A DNA stretch of 64,000 bases, taken from Alphaproteobacteria bacterium (GTDB lineage: Bacteria > Pseudomonadota > Alphaproteobacteria > Rhizobiales > Rhizobiaceae). Each line of letters starts with the position of its first letter. Within the stretch, counting starts at the first letter, position 1. Location of the stretch: NCBI GenBank assembly GCA_024742485.1, contig JANSYK010000003.1, positions 372,001-436,000 of the forward strand. The letters run 5' to 3'. The notes beneath the pieces are model-generated. The model saw nothing but the letters and a program-made list of their open reading frames with translations, did not search any database and was not told the DNA's origin. This document shows positions 47,853 to 55,892 of the stretch, piece after piece. The translations under genes were made by a program, and so were the position numbers.

Positions 47853-49371
47853 GGTCGTACGATCCGTTGGAGTTCCTGTCACGACCCGTCATCAGAAGGC
47901 CGACGCTTTCCATCGTCATTTCGCTACGGTTGAGCGCACCGGACAGGCGACCGTCGGCAATGACGTGCAGGCGATCGCAGATTTCGAACAATTCTTCGAG
48001 TTCTTCCGAGATGATCAGAACCGCAACACCGGCGCGGCTGAGATCAATCAGCGTCTGGCGAATGAAAGCCGCGGCACCGACATCCACGCCCCATGTCGGC
48101 TGGGCCACCAAAATGGCCTTTGGGTGGAGTTCGATTTCTCGGCCGACAATGAATTTCTGCAGATTGCCACCCGACAGGCTTTGCGCAATGGTCGACGGCC
48201 CGGTAGCCTTGACGCCGAACCGCTCGATGACCTTCTCCGCGAATTGTCGCGCCTTGCGCCGGTTCAAAAGACCATGGGCAACCATTCCCTCCCGATGTGC
48301 GGTCAAAGCGGCATTGTCGCCGAGGTCATGGGTCGGAACCGCGCCACGGCCCAGTCGCTCCTCTGGAACAAATGCCAGCCCCAGCGCACGCCGTTCGCCT
48401 GCGGATTTTCCGCCGGTTGGCGTTCCGCAGAGGCGGATGGCGTCGGTCGCATGATCGCTGCGTTCACCGCTGACAAGCGAGATCAGCTCGGCCTGTCCAT
48501 TGCCTGCCACACCGGCAATGCCGACGATTTCTCCACCATGGACATCAAGGTTGATGTCCTTCAGGTCGACACCGAAGACATCCGGAGCGCTTGCCGATAG
48601 CGTCGATATCGACAAGACCGGATCAGCGCTGGGAACGGAAGGATCCAGGTGTGTTTCTGGAATTTCGGATCCGACCATCATGCGCGCAAGCTCCGCGGAA
48701 GTGCTCTCTTTCGGGTTTGCAGTGCCGGTGACCGTTCCATTTCGCAGCACTGTCGCCACGTCGCACAGCTCCTGAACTTCATCCAGCTTGTGGCTGATAT
48801 AAAGGATACTGCAGCCTTCCGAGGCGAGGTGTCTGAGCGTGTCGAAGAGTTTGCGAACGGCTTGCGGTGTCAGGACCGAGGTCGGCTCATCGAGGATCAG
48901 CAATTTGGGCTTCTGCATCAGACACCGGACGATTTCAACCCGCTGGCGCTCGCCGACCGACAGGTGATGGACCAGCCGGCGCGGATCGAGTGGCAGACCA
49001 TAGCGTTCGGAAACTTCCGTCACCTTGCGCGACAACGCAGGGATGTCGTATTTTTCACGGACCGAAAGCGCGATATTTTCAACGACCGAAACCGATTCAA
49101 AAAGGGCGAAGTGCTGATAGACCATCTCGATGCCGAGCGATCGCGAGAGCGAGGGGCTGTGCGTTTCGATCAACTGGCCGTCGCACACAATATCGCCGTC
49201 ATCGGCATGGGTCGCGCCATAGATGATCTTCATCAACGTGCTTTTTCCGGCACCGTTTTCGCCAAGAATAGCGTGAATTTCACCGGGCTTGACTGTTAGC
49301 GAAATGCCGTCATTGGCAACAACGCCCGGATAGCGCTTGCAGATATTGCGCAACTCGAGTCGCGGATCCAT
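47836..49371 (-). CDS. ABC transporter ATP-binding protein with two nucleotide-binding domains (BMP system)
   Basis: 511 residues with two fused ABC domains, as in sugar and nucleoside importers. The first has Walker A GENGAGKST (near 36-44), signature LSVGERQRVEIVRCL and Walker B KLLILDEPT. The second has the degenerate loop GIAGVAGNGQAELISLVSG usual in this class and the signature LSGGNLQKFIVGREIE. It powers import through the two permeases that follow. The ATG at 49371 is preceded by a strong hairpin in the gap after the binding-protein gene. Confidence 0.92.
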   Translation of the reverse strand: MDPRLELRNICKRYPGVVANDGISLTVKPGEIHAILGENGAGKSTLMKIIYGATHADDGDIVCDGQLIETHSPSLSRSLGIEMVYQHFALFESVSVVENIALSVREKYDIPALSRKVTEVSERYGLPLDPRRLVHHLSVGERQRVEIVRCLMQKPKLLILDEPTSVLTPQAVRKLFDTLRHLASEGCSILYISHKLDEVQELCDVATVLRNGTVTGTANPKESTSAELARMMVGSEIPETHLDPSVPSADPVLSISTLSASAPDVFGVDLKDINLDVHGGEIVGIAGVAGNGQAELISLVSGERSDHATDAIRLCGTPTGGKSAGERRALGLAFVPEERLGRGAVPTHDLGDNAALTAHREGMVAHGLLNRRKARQFAEKVIERFGVKATGPSTIAQSLSGGNLQKFIVGREIELHPKAILVAQPTWGVDVGAAAFIRQTLIDLSRAGVAVLIISEELEELFEICDRLHVIADGRLSGALNRSEMTMESVGLLMTGRDRNSNGSYDHALSD

Positions 49372-49414
49372 GGTTCCCCCAAGAGATGAAAGGATCGCAC
49401 CCCATGTTTGGTTT

Positions 49415-49441
49415 GCCGCCGCATGCTGCTCATGCGGCGGC
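49415..49441 (-). promoter_or_regulatory. Strong intercistronic hairpin after the BMP binding-protein gene
   Basis: GCCGCCGCATG, a five-base loop, then CATGCGGCGGC: a perfect 11-bp G-C-rich stem starting 34 bp behind the stop of the binding-protein gene and 44 bp before the ATPase start. No T run follows. Such stems protect binding-protein mRNA from exonucleases and lower expression of the next genes. It is the most stable stem I saw in the window. The function is inferred from position. Confidence 0.65.
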
Positions 49442-49475
49442 GCTCCAGCCAATTACGGGGTCGTTGGAATGGGCT

Positions 49476-50576
49476 TCAGCCCAGATTGCCGATCACGCCA
49501 TCGACGAACCAGTTGAATCCGCGGATTTCACCATTCGGCATGATGCTGCCGGCGGCGACCCGGACATTGCCGTCCTGGTCCTTGATTTCACCGGCATAGG
49601 GGTGGAGCTTTCCCGAGGCAATGTCAGCCTGTGTCTGGTCAAGTTTGGACTGCACATCAGCCGGAATAGCCGAATTGTAAGGCGCCATGGCCACAACACC
49701 TTCGGCAAATCCCTGCCAGCGTTCTTCGGATTTCCAATCTCCCGCAGCAACCGCTTTTGCCGCGCCGACATAGACACTGTTCCAATTCAGCATGAAGGCG
49801 GTCAGTTGGTGATCAGGAGCAAATTTGCTCATGTCACTGGCGTAACCGATGGCCCACGCGTCCTTTTCACCCGCCACCTGGACACCGGTAGCCGTATCGG
49901 TCATGGAGCAGACAACGTCGCAACCCTGTGAGATCAGCGTGTTGGCCGCTTCCTTTTCCTTGCCCGGATCGAACCATGAGTTGAGGAAAATGACAGAGCA
50001 TGTCGTATCCGGATTGACGCTTTGCGCGCCCAGCAGGAGCGCATTCGCGGGCCCGACAATGTCGGGAATTGGGAACCCGCCAATGAACCCGATTTTGGCC
50101 GTTTTCGACATATGGCCAGCAGCGACACCGGCAACGTAGGTTCCCTCATAATACTTGGCTTCGAACGTCCCCAGATTCTTCAGATGTTTGATGCCAGAAC
50201 AATGTTCAAACGCGACATTCGGAAAACGCGGCGCAACTTTCTGCATCGGTGTGCCATGCGAAAAACTTGTGCCGAAGATCAATTGGTTGCCGTCGGCAGC
50301 CAGTTCCCGGAACACCCGTTCCGCATCCTGTGGTTTGAAGATGTTGTCGATCACGGTCGTTTCGACCTTGTCGCCGAATTCGGCACGGATGGCCTCGACA
50401 CCAAGGCTGTGCTGCTTCGTCCAACCGATTTCCGAAACCGGCGAGACATAGACGGCGCCAATCTTGAGCACGTCTTGCGCGTTGGCGGGAACGGCTATGC
50501 CGCCGGTTGCGATCGCAGCGCCGGCCGCTGCGGAATTCCTGAGAAACTGTCGTCTGGTTGTTGGTAGAACTGTCAT
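49476..50576 (-). CDS. BMP family ABC transporter substrate-binding protein
   Basis: 366 residues. The N-terminus has a twin-arginine-like signal (TTRRQFLRNSAAAGAAIATG) and a cleavage region near VPANAQDV. The mature part is the BMP/PnrA fold: VLKIGAVYVSPVSEIGWTKQ, GTYVAGVAAGHMSKTAKIGF and DVVCSMTDTATGVQ. BMP proteins bind purine nucleosides and some bases or their derivatives. The ATG at 50576 is used. GntR lies 88 bp upstream on the same strand; the ATPase and permeases follow. The divergent oxygenase operon on the other side of GntR suggests that the ligand is the oxygenase substrate. Confidence 0.9.
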   Translation of the reverse strand: MTVLPTTRRQFLRNSAAAGAAIATGGIAVPANAQDVLKIGAVYVSPVSEIGWTKQHSLGVEAIRAEFGDKVETTVIDNIFKPQDAERVFRELAADGNQLIFGTSFSHGTPMQKVAPRFPNVAFEHCSGIKHLKNLGTFEAKYYEGTYVAGVAAGHMSKTAKIGFIGGFPIPDIVGPANALLLGAQSVNPDTTCSVIFLNSWFDPGKEKEAANTLISQGCDVVCSMTDTATGVQVAGEKDAWAIGYASDMSKFAPDHQLTAFMLNWNSVYVGAAKAVAAGDWKSEERWQGFAEGVVAMAPYNSAIPADVQSKLDQTQADIASGKLHPYAGEIKDQDGNVRVAAGSIMPNGEIRGFNWFVDGVIGNLG

Positions 50577-50664
50577 GGTGCACTCCCTCAAGCTGAGTTC
50601 TTGTCCCGGAATTTCCCGGTTGTCATTATGGTTTCACTGGCTGCAATTGTGCGGCCCCGGACCC

Positions 50665-51402
50665 TCAGGTTCCAGTCGCCGCGAGATATTGTGATTCATT
50701 GTCCCCTGATAATTCGGGGCGCAGGGCATCCTTCAAGTTAACGGTCGGATATTCCGACGTATCCAGCACATATCCGCGAACCACATGGCGGTGATGGGCG
50801 TCAATGAGTTCCATCGCCTGCTTGACCCGGCCGCGTTCAAGCAGATTGATGATTTTGGTGTGTTCGTTGAGCAGGTTGCAGTAGTCGAAGCGGCTCGTAT
50901 AGAGCGACCTGAGAAGAAAGGTGCGTTGCACCACCTGCGCGTGAATATCCTGAAGCAGCCGATTGCCGGCCAGAGCGATGAACATGGTATGGAAGCCCTG
51001 ACCCAGTTCATCGGCAGCCTGGTGATCGCCCCTGTCGATGGCCTCTGCCTGCAGGGCCACATGGGCCTTCAGCTTGTCCCAGCCGGCCGCATCAAGCCGC
51101 TCGGACAATTGCATGGCGACACCCTGTTCAAGCAGCGTTAGCGTATCGTATATTTCCAGTGCTTCCTGAAGACTCGGCTTGGCAACGAATGCGCCACGAT
51201 TTCGCTCGATGGTCACCAGGCCATCTGTGCCCAGGCGGATGAGCGCCTGCCGGACAACGATCCGGCTGACGCCGAAAATTTCGGCAAGCTCACGCTCACC
51301 CAGTTTGGTGCCGGGGATCAGCCGTTGCTCGAGAATGGCCGTTTTCAATGTTTCGGAAATTTGTTCCGACAGATTGCCCATTCGGATGCCCGGTCTCCGC
51401 AT
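50665..51402 (-). CDS. GntR family regulator with FCD ligand domain
   Basis: 245 residues. The winged helix-turn-helix is at about residues 15-80 (LGERELAEIFGVSRIVVRQA, then DGLVTIERNRGAFVAKPS). The FCD all-helical domain follows, with YDTLTLLEQGVAMQLSERLD and FHTMFIALAGNRLLQDIH. FCD regulators usually repress catabolic and transport operons until a pathway compound binds. It lies between the BMP transporter genes (same strand) and the divergent oxygenase operon, with two dyads in the gap, so it likely controls both. An ATG seven codons later is an alternative start. Confidence 0.9.
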   Translation of the reverse strand: MRRPGIRMGNLSEQISETLKTAILEQRLIPGTKLGERELAEIFGVSRIVVRQALIRLGTDGLVTIERNRGAFVAKPSLQEALEIYDTLTLLEQGVAMQLSERLDAAGWDKLKAHVALQAEAIDRGDHQAADELGQGFHTMFIALAGNRLLQDIHAQVVQRTFLLRSLYTSRFDYCNLLNEHTKIINLLERGRVKQAMELIDAHHRHVVRGYVLDTSEYPTVNLKDALRPELSGDNESQYLAATGT

Positions 51403-51466
51403 AATATCGATGTCTCAGCCTTTCATGTTGGCTAACAATCATCAAGCATTGAGTATCAAGATTAAA

Positions 51467-51485
51467 TTGATTGAGTTTCAATCAA
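51467..51485. promoter_or_regulatory. Perfect 8-3-8 dyad in the GntR/oxygenase divergent promoter
   Basis: TTGATTGA, three bases, TCAATCAA: a perfect inverted repeat 65 bp upstream of the gntR start and 92 bp upstream of the oxygenase start. Its AT-rich surroundings fit a promoter. It is a candidate site for GntR or another dimer regulator. Confidence 0.5.
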
Positions 51486-51491
51486 ATCTAT

Positions 51492-51504
51492 ATTGGTATC
51501 CAAT
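51492..51504. promoter_or_regulatory. Candidate FCD-GntR operator
   Basis: ATTGG-TAT-CCAAT is a near-perfect dyad of the TTGGTATxCCAA kind. FadR/VanR subfamily (FCD) GntR regulators bind dyads of the general form TGGTATACCA. It lies seven bases from the first dyad, 73 bp before the oxygenase start. The match to the family consensus is by eye. Confidence 0.5.
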
Positions 51505-51576
51505 CTTGCGCTGATACTCTGGACAAAAAGACCAAACCAATGCCGTCGCGGTGCATAACCTTGGGAGGGCCGTCAT

Positions 51577-52452
51577 TTGGAAACTGCCGTGATCGAACGA
51601 AGCGCCTGCGCCGATTCAGTGCTGCTCAATGATTGGCATGTTGTGGCGGATCTTTCGGCCCTGAATTCGGAACGTCCCTTCGAAACGCGTTTGCTCGGCA
51701 CAGATTTGCTGATCCATGGCGCGGGCGATCGCGTGCGTATCGAGCGGAAATGCGATAGCGGCCCGGTGCAAATCTCCAAAAAGTATGGATTCCTGTGGGC
51801 TTGTCTCGGAGATCCCGACCGCGACATTCTTCATATTCCCGAAGCATTTGAGACTGACCGTTTTATCGTCACCGGCGGGTCCATCGCGGTTGGCGTTTCC
51901 GGCCTGCGTGCAGTCGAGAATTTCCTGGATATGGGGCACTTTCCCTTTGTCCATACGGGCTGGCTTGGTGAAGAGCCGCACACGGAGGTCCCGTCCTACA
52001 AGGTGGAGATAACCGATCAGGACGAAGTGCTGGCAACCCAGTGCCGGTTTTTCCAGCCAGTCGCGTCACCGACTGCCTCCGGTGGCATCATGGCGAACTA
52101 TGAATACAAGGTTTCCAGGCCCTATACGGTCGCCCTTTACAAGACCAATCCGGTTCATCCGGATCGCATGGACTACATTGCGCTGTTTGTTCAGCCGGTG
52201 GATGAGGAGCATTGCATCGCCCATCCGCTGCTGTGCTATCTCAAGGACAACACGAACGAAGCCGAATTGCGTTGGTTCATGCAGTTGATCTTTGCTCAGG
52301 ACAAGCCGATCCTTGAAAATCAGCTTCCCAAGCGTCTGCCGCTGGATCCACGGGCGGAAACACCAATCCGCGCCGACGCCAGCTCGGTCTTCTACCGACG
52401 CTGGCTCCGCCATCACAACATCACCTATGGTGCCATCACCGCACCGCAATGA
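51577..52452 (+). CDS. Rieske-less mononuclear-iron oxygenase subunit, NdmC-like (first copy)
   Basis: 291 residues from a TTG start with GGGAGG upstream. It resembles the alpha subunit of Rieske oxygenases but has no Rieske cluster: neither Cys-x-His nor Cys-x2-His is present. What remains of the N-terminal domain runs NDWHVVADLSALNSERPFET, then VQISKKYGFLWACLGDP, as if the two cluster loops were cut out. The catalytic domain is intact: Asp118-x2-His121-x4-His126 in ENFLDMGHFPFVH, and Asp242 in QDKPILENQ as likely third iron ligand. Asp118 is the residue that relays electrons from a neighbouring Rieske cluster. The closest known design is NdmC, the 7-methylxanthine N-demethylase that uses the Rieske domain of NdmD. 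The first gene of a four-gene operon. Confidence 0.85.
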   Translation: METAVIERSACADSVLLNDWHVVADLSALNSERPFETRLLGTDLLIHGAGDRVRIERKCDSGPVQISKKYGFLWACLGDPDRDILHIPEAFETDRFIVTGGSIAVGVSGLRAVENFLDMGHFPFVHTGWLGEEPHTEVPSYKVEITDQDEVLATQCRFFQPVASPTASGGIMANYEYKVSRPYTVALYKTNPVHPDRMDYIALFVQPVDEEHCIAHPLLCYLKDNTNEAELRWFMQLIFAQDKPILENQLPKRLPLDPRAETPIRADASSVFYRRWLRHHNITYGAITAPQ

Positions 52453-52497
52453 ACCTGTTTGCCATGGTCGCTCCTGGCTCTCACGAACGGAAACAAC

Positions 52498-53397
52498 ATG
52501 ACCGGATGCACCGACCCGACAATCCTCAATCTCTGGTTTGCCATCGGAGCCGAACAGGAGACAACGCCCTGCATTGTCAGCGATACGGTTCTGCTTGAGG
52601 AAGACCTTTCCTTCACTCTGGATAGGGTCGGTCAACCACTGGTCTGGCGACGCGATGCGAGGTGGCCCGCCGGGTCGGTCATCGATACCTCGGATGTGTC
52701 GGTGACGCTGCCCGTCAAACAAGCCTATGGCTATATCTGGACCTGTCTTGGCCAGCCGTCCGCCGACATCTTTCCGATTGAAGAGTATGATGAACCAGAC
52801 CGCCGTAACCTCAATGCTGCGTCCATCGGCGTGAATGTTTCCGGACCACGGGCAATCGAGAACTTTCTCGACATGGGACATTTTCCCTATGTCCATACGG
52901 ACATTCTCGGTGTTCAGCCGCATACGGAGGTCAAGGAATATGATGTCGAGATTTCCGAAAGCCGCGACGAGATCGTCGCGACCCGATGTCGTTTTTTCCA
53001 GCCCATGGCCTCCACCGCATCAACCGGCGGTGCCGATGTCGAATATGTCTACCGTGTTCCACATCCCTACTGTTCGGTGCTCTACAAATCCAGCGGCCAG
53101 AATCCGCAGCGCATGGATGTCATCGCCCTTTTCCTGCAGCCGGTCAATCAGGAACGTGTCCGCGCGCATATGCTTCTGAGCATGCTGGACGAGGCCAATG
53201 ATGAGCGCGTGATGCGCCGCTTCCAACAGACCATTTTCGGACAGGACAAACCGATTCTTGAAAACCAGTATCCCAAGAAGTTGCCGCTGGATCCGCGTGC
53301 CGAAACGCCCATTCGCGCCGACAAGTCGGCCGTTGCCTATCGTCGCTGGCTGAGCAGCAAGGGGGTCACCTATGGGGTGATCCCGGCCGCGAACTGA
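52498..53397 (+). CDS. Rieske-less mononuclear-iron oxygenase subunit, NdmC-like (second copy)
   Basis: 299 residues. A paralogue of the preceding gene, with roughly half its residues identical in the catalytic part (by eye). It again lacks both Rieske motifs. The iron site is Asp125-x2-His128-x4-His133 in ENFLDMGHFPYVH, with Asp250 in QDKPILENQ. The shared stretch LPLDPRAETPIRAD near the C-terminus supports tandem duplication. The N-terminal region differs more (VIDTSDVSVTLPVKQAYGYI), so the two may bind different partners or substrates, or form a mixed trimer. The ATG at 52498 has GGAAAC upstream; a start at 52459 lacks a site. It lies 45 bp after the first copy and 35 bp before the reductase. 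Confidence 0.85.
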   Translation: MTGCTDPTILNLWFAIGAEQETTPCIVSDTVLLEEDLSFTLDRVGQPLVWRRDARWPAGSVIDTSDVSVTLPVKQAYGYIWTCLGQPSADIFPIEEYDEPDRRNLNAASIGVNVSGPRAIENFLDMGHFPYVHTDILGVQPHTEVKEYDVEISESRDEIVATRCRFFQPMASTASTGGADVEYVYRVPHPYCSVLYKSSGQNPQRMDVIALFLQPVNQERVRAHMLLSMLDEANDERVMRRFQQTIFGQDKPILENQYPKKLPLDPRAETPIRADKSAVAYRRWLSSKGVTYGVIPAAN

Positions 53398-53432
53398 AAT
53401 TCGAAGGACCACAGACCAAAATGGGGAACACG

Positions 53433-55199
53433 ATGCTGGAAGCAGCGCAACATCAATGGCATCCGATTGCCTCAAGCGAGGAACTGGAATACCGCCACAC
53501 GTTCCATGGGCAACTGCTCGGCCGCGAGTTCGCGGTCTGGCGTGCCGATGACGGCAATGTCAATGTCTGGGAAAACCGATGCCTGCATCGTGGTGTTCGA
53601 CTGTCAATCGGCATCAATGATGGCACGGAACTAACATGCCAGTATCACGGTTGGCGATACGCCAATCGCACCGCCGGCTGCACCTATATTCCAGCCCACC
53701 CGGCCGATTCCCCGGCCCGTACAATTTGCAACAGAACCTATCCGGCGGTCGAGCGCTATGGCCTGGTCTGGTCAGGCGAGGCGCCCCAGGGCGATCCGCC
53801 AGGTGTTGCCCTGCTGGACGGGACAGATGTGTTGTCCCTGAGGCCGATCCCGGTCAATGCCGATCTGGAGACGGTACACAGGCAATTGACCGCCTATGTC
53901 TTCCAGCCAAACGAAGGGCTCGACGGAGCAAAGGCCGCAGTCAGCGTCGAAACGAGCGGTGACCTGTCCATAGGCCTGTCTTCCGTATCCGGTGACTGCA
54001 AGACCCAGGCGGTCTTCTTCCTGCAACCGGTAGATTCGGACCGAACCGTCATTCGCGGCGTTCTGGCCGGCATGCCGGCCCATAAGGCCCAACTGGACGT
54101 GCTTCATCACCACAATGAGCGCCTGTCTGCCTTGCGCGAACGCTGCGAAGCCGAGGCGTCACAGCTTCCGCAACCGGAAAAACTACAACCGGTCATTCAA
54201 CCGGTGTCGGAAGAACTGGCCGGCATGCCGGAACAAAGCACCAGCGGCCGCAATGCGGATTTGCGGGTAAAGATTGCCAGAAAATGGTCCACTGCAGAAG
54301 GAATTGCCGGCTTCGAACTGGTATCAATCGATGGACAATTGCCGACCTTTCAGCCCGGCGCTCACATCGATGTCCATCTTCCCAACGGATTGGTCCGGCA
54401 ATACTCGGTGACGAACGGCCCGGGGGAAACGCAATCCTACAAGATTGGCGTCAAGCGAGAACCGGACTCGGCCGGAGGATCGCAATGCCTGCACGATGAT
54501 GTGAGGGAAGGGGATGTTCTGGCCATCTCGGAGCCGCGCAACAATTTTCCGCTGCGCCGCGATGCCGTCAAGACCCTGTTGATCGCCGGTGGCATCGGCG
54601 TGACGCCGATTCTGTCCATGGCACAGGCCCTCTATCATACCGGCCTGGATTTCGAGCTGCACTATTTCGCACAGGACGACAGCCACCTTGCCTTTCCGGA
54701 CATTCTGGAAACGCTTGGTGACAGCCTCCACACCCATTTGGGTCTGGACCCGGAAGAGACGGAGCAGTGCCTGGAGGGTCTGTTGGCGGACTATCAGCCG
54801 GCCATGCATCTCTATGTCTGCGGGCCCGGTCCCATGCTCGAAACAACCCGCCACACGGCAGACCGGTTGGGCTGGCCCGACCAGGCCGTGCATTTCGAAT
54901 ATTTCAAGAACACGCACGAAATCGATGACAGCACGAGTTTCGAAATTGCCCTGTCACGATCGGTCATGACCCTTCAGGTTCCTGCTGGAACCACAATCAT
55001 GGATGTTCTGCGCGACAATGGTGTCAGTGTTCCCAGCTCCTGTGAACAGGGCGCCTGCGGGACCTGCGTTGCGACGGTTCTTGAAGGCGAACCGGACCAC
55101 CAGGACGTCTATCTCAGTGAGACCGAAAAAAAACGCGGCGATCGCATCATGACCTGTGTGTCACGGTCGAAATCCGCGCGTCTCGTGCTCGATATTTGA
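53433..55199 (+). CDS. Reductase with N-terminal Rieske domain, NdmD-like
   Basis: 588 residues. The N-terminus is a Rieske domain: Cys50-x-His52 in ENRCLHRG and Cys69-x2-His72 in TCQYHGWRY. Residues about 120-270 look like a worn oxygenase segment (AVFFLQPVDSDRTVIRGVL resembles the same place in the two oxygenases). A ferredoxin-reductase unit follows with flavin motif RQYSVTN (322-328), NAD motif IAGGIGVTPI (384-393) and CGPGPM. A plant-type ferredoxin ends it with Cys537, Cys542, Cys545 and Cys575. Electrons would go NADH to flavin to 2Fe-2S to Rieske and on to the Rieske-less oxygenases. NdmD of caffeine-degrading Pseudomonas has this same order and size. The ATG at 53433 has GGGGA upstream; 53421 is possible. 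Confidence 0.9.
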   Translation: MLEAAQHQWHPIASSEELEYRHTFHGQLLGREFAVWRADDGNVNVWENRCLHRGVRLSIGINDGTELTCQYHGWRYANRTAGCTYIPAHPADSPARTICNRTYPAVERYGLVWSGEAPQGDPPGVALLDGTDVLSLRPIPVNADLETVHRQLTAYVFQPNEGLDGAKAAVSVETSGDLSIGLSSVSGDCKTQAVFFLQPVDSDRTVIRGVLAGMPAHKAQLDVLHHHNERLSALRERCEAEASQLPQPEKLQPVIQPVSEELAGMPEQSTSGRNADLRVKIARKWSTAEGIAGFELVSIDGQLPTFQPGAHIDVHLPNGLVRQYSVTNGPGETQSYKIGVKREPDSAGGSQCLHDDVREGDVLAISEPRNNFPLRRDAVKTLLIAGGIGVTPILSMAQALYHTGLDFELHYFAQDDSHLAFPDILETLGDSLHTHLGLDPEETEQCLEGLLADYQPAMHLYVCGPGPMLETTRHTADRLGWPDQAVHFEYFKNTHEIDDSTSFEIALSRSVMTLQVPAGTTIMDVLRDNGVSVPSSCEQGACGTCVATVLEGEPDHQDVYLSETEKKRGDRIMTCVSRSKSARLVLDI

Positions 55200-55208
55200 G
55201 GTTGCAAG

Positions 55209-55877
55209 ATGATCAAACTTTACGACTACGAACTCTCAGGCAACTGTTACAAGCTGCGCCTGTTGATGAACATGTTGGGCGTTGATTACGAAGCTGTCCC
55301 GGTGGATTTCTATCCCGGACGGGAGCACAAATCCGACTGGTTTTTGAAGATCAACCCGCTTGGGCAGCTTCCGGTTCTCGTCGATGACGGAGTGGTGCTT
55401 CGCGATGCCCAGGCCATTCTTGTCTATCTTGCGGCGAAGTATGATCCGAGCGGCAATTGGTACCCCGTCGATGATCCCGCCAAATTGGGCGATATCAGCC
55501 AATGGCTGGCCTTTGCCGATGGCATCACATCGACAGCCTCAGCTGCCCGCCTCCATGAGGGGTTGTTTTACGACTTTGACATCGATGCGTGCCGCGCGGG
55601 TGCGCACCGCCTGTTTCGCATCCTTGACGAACATCTTTGGTTTGCGGAAAAGCAGGACCGGGACTGGATATGCCCCGGCGCCCATCCGACGATTGCCGAT
55701 ATTGCCTGCTTCCCCTACGTGATCCTGTCTGAGGAGGGGGGTATCTCCCGCCAGGATTATCCGGCGATCCGACGCTGGTGCGACCGTGTGAAACGGATTC
55801 AGGGGTTCATCGTCATGTCCGGTGTCTTCCCGGCCGGTCCGGCTGGAGGGCGGCTGAATGCGCTCTCTGCCGCCTGA
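55209..55877 (+). CDS. Glutathione S-transferase-like protein, NdmE-like
   Basis: 222 residues. The N-terminal thioredoxin-fold domain has MIKLYDYELSGNCYKLRLLM, NPLGQLPVLVDDG with the cis-proline, and RDAQAILVYLAAKYDP. The C-terminal helical domain shows CPGAHPTIADIACFPYVILS, the GST motif. Ser10 or Cys13 could be the thiol-activating residue, though many members are not catalytic. In the ndm cluster the GST-like NdmE has no transferase role and holds NdmC and NdmD together; the same job is proposed here. It starts 9 bp after the reductase (GAGG just upstream) and ends 15 bp from the convergent patD. Confidence 0.85.
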   Translation: MIKLYDYELSGNCYKLRLLMNMLGVDYEAVPVDFYPGREHKSDWFLKINPLGQLPVLVDDGVVLRDAQAILVYLAAKYDPSGNWYPVDDPAKLGDISQWLAFADGITSTASAARLHEGLFYDFDIDACRAGAHRLFRILDEHLWFAEKQDRDWICPGAHPTIADIACFPYVILSEEGGISRQDYPAIRRWCDRVKRIQGFIVMSGVFPAGPAGGRLNALSAA

Positions 55878-55892
55878 TCGTCGCGGCAGGCA

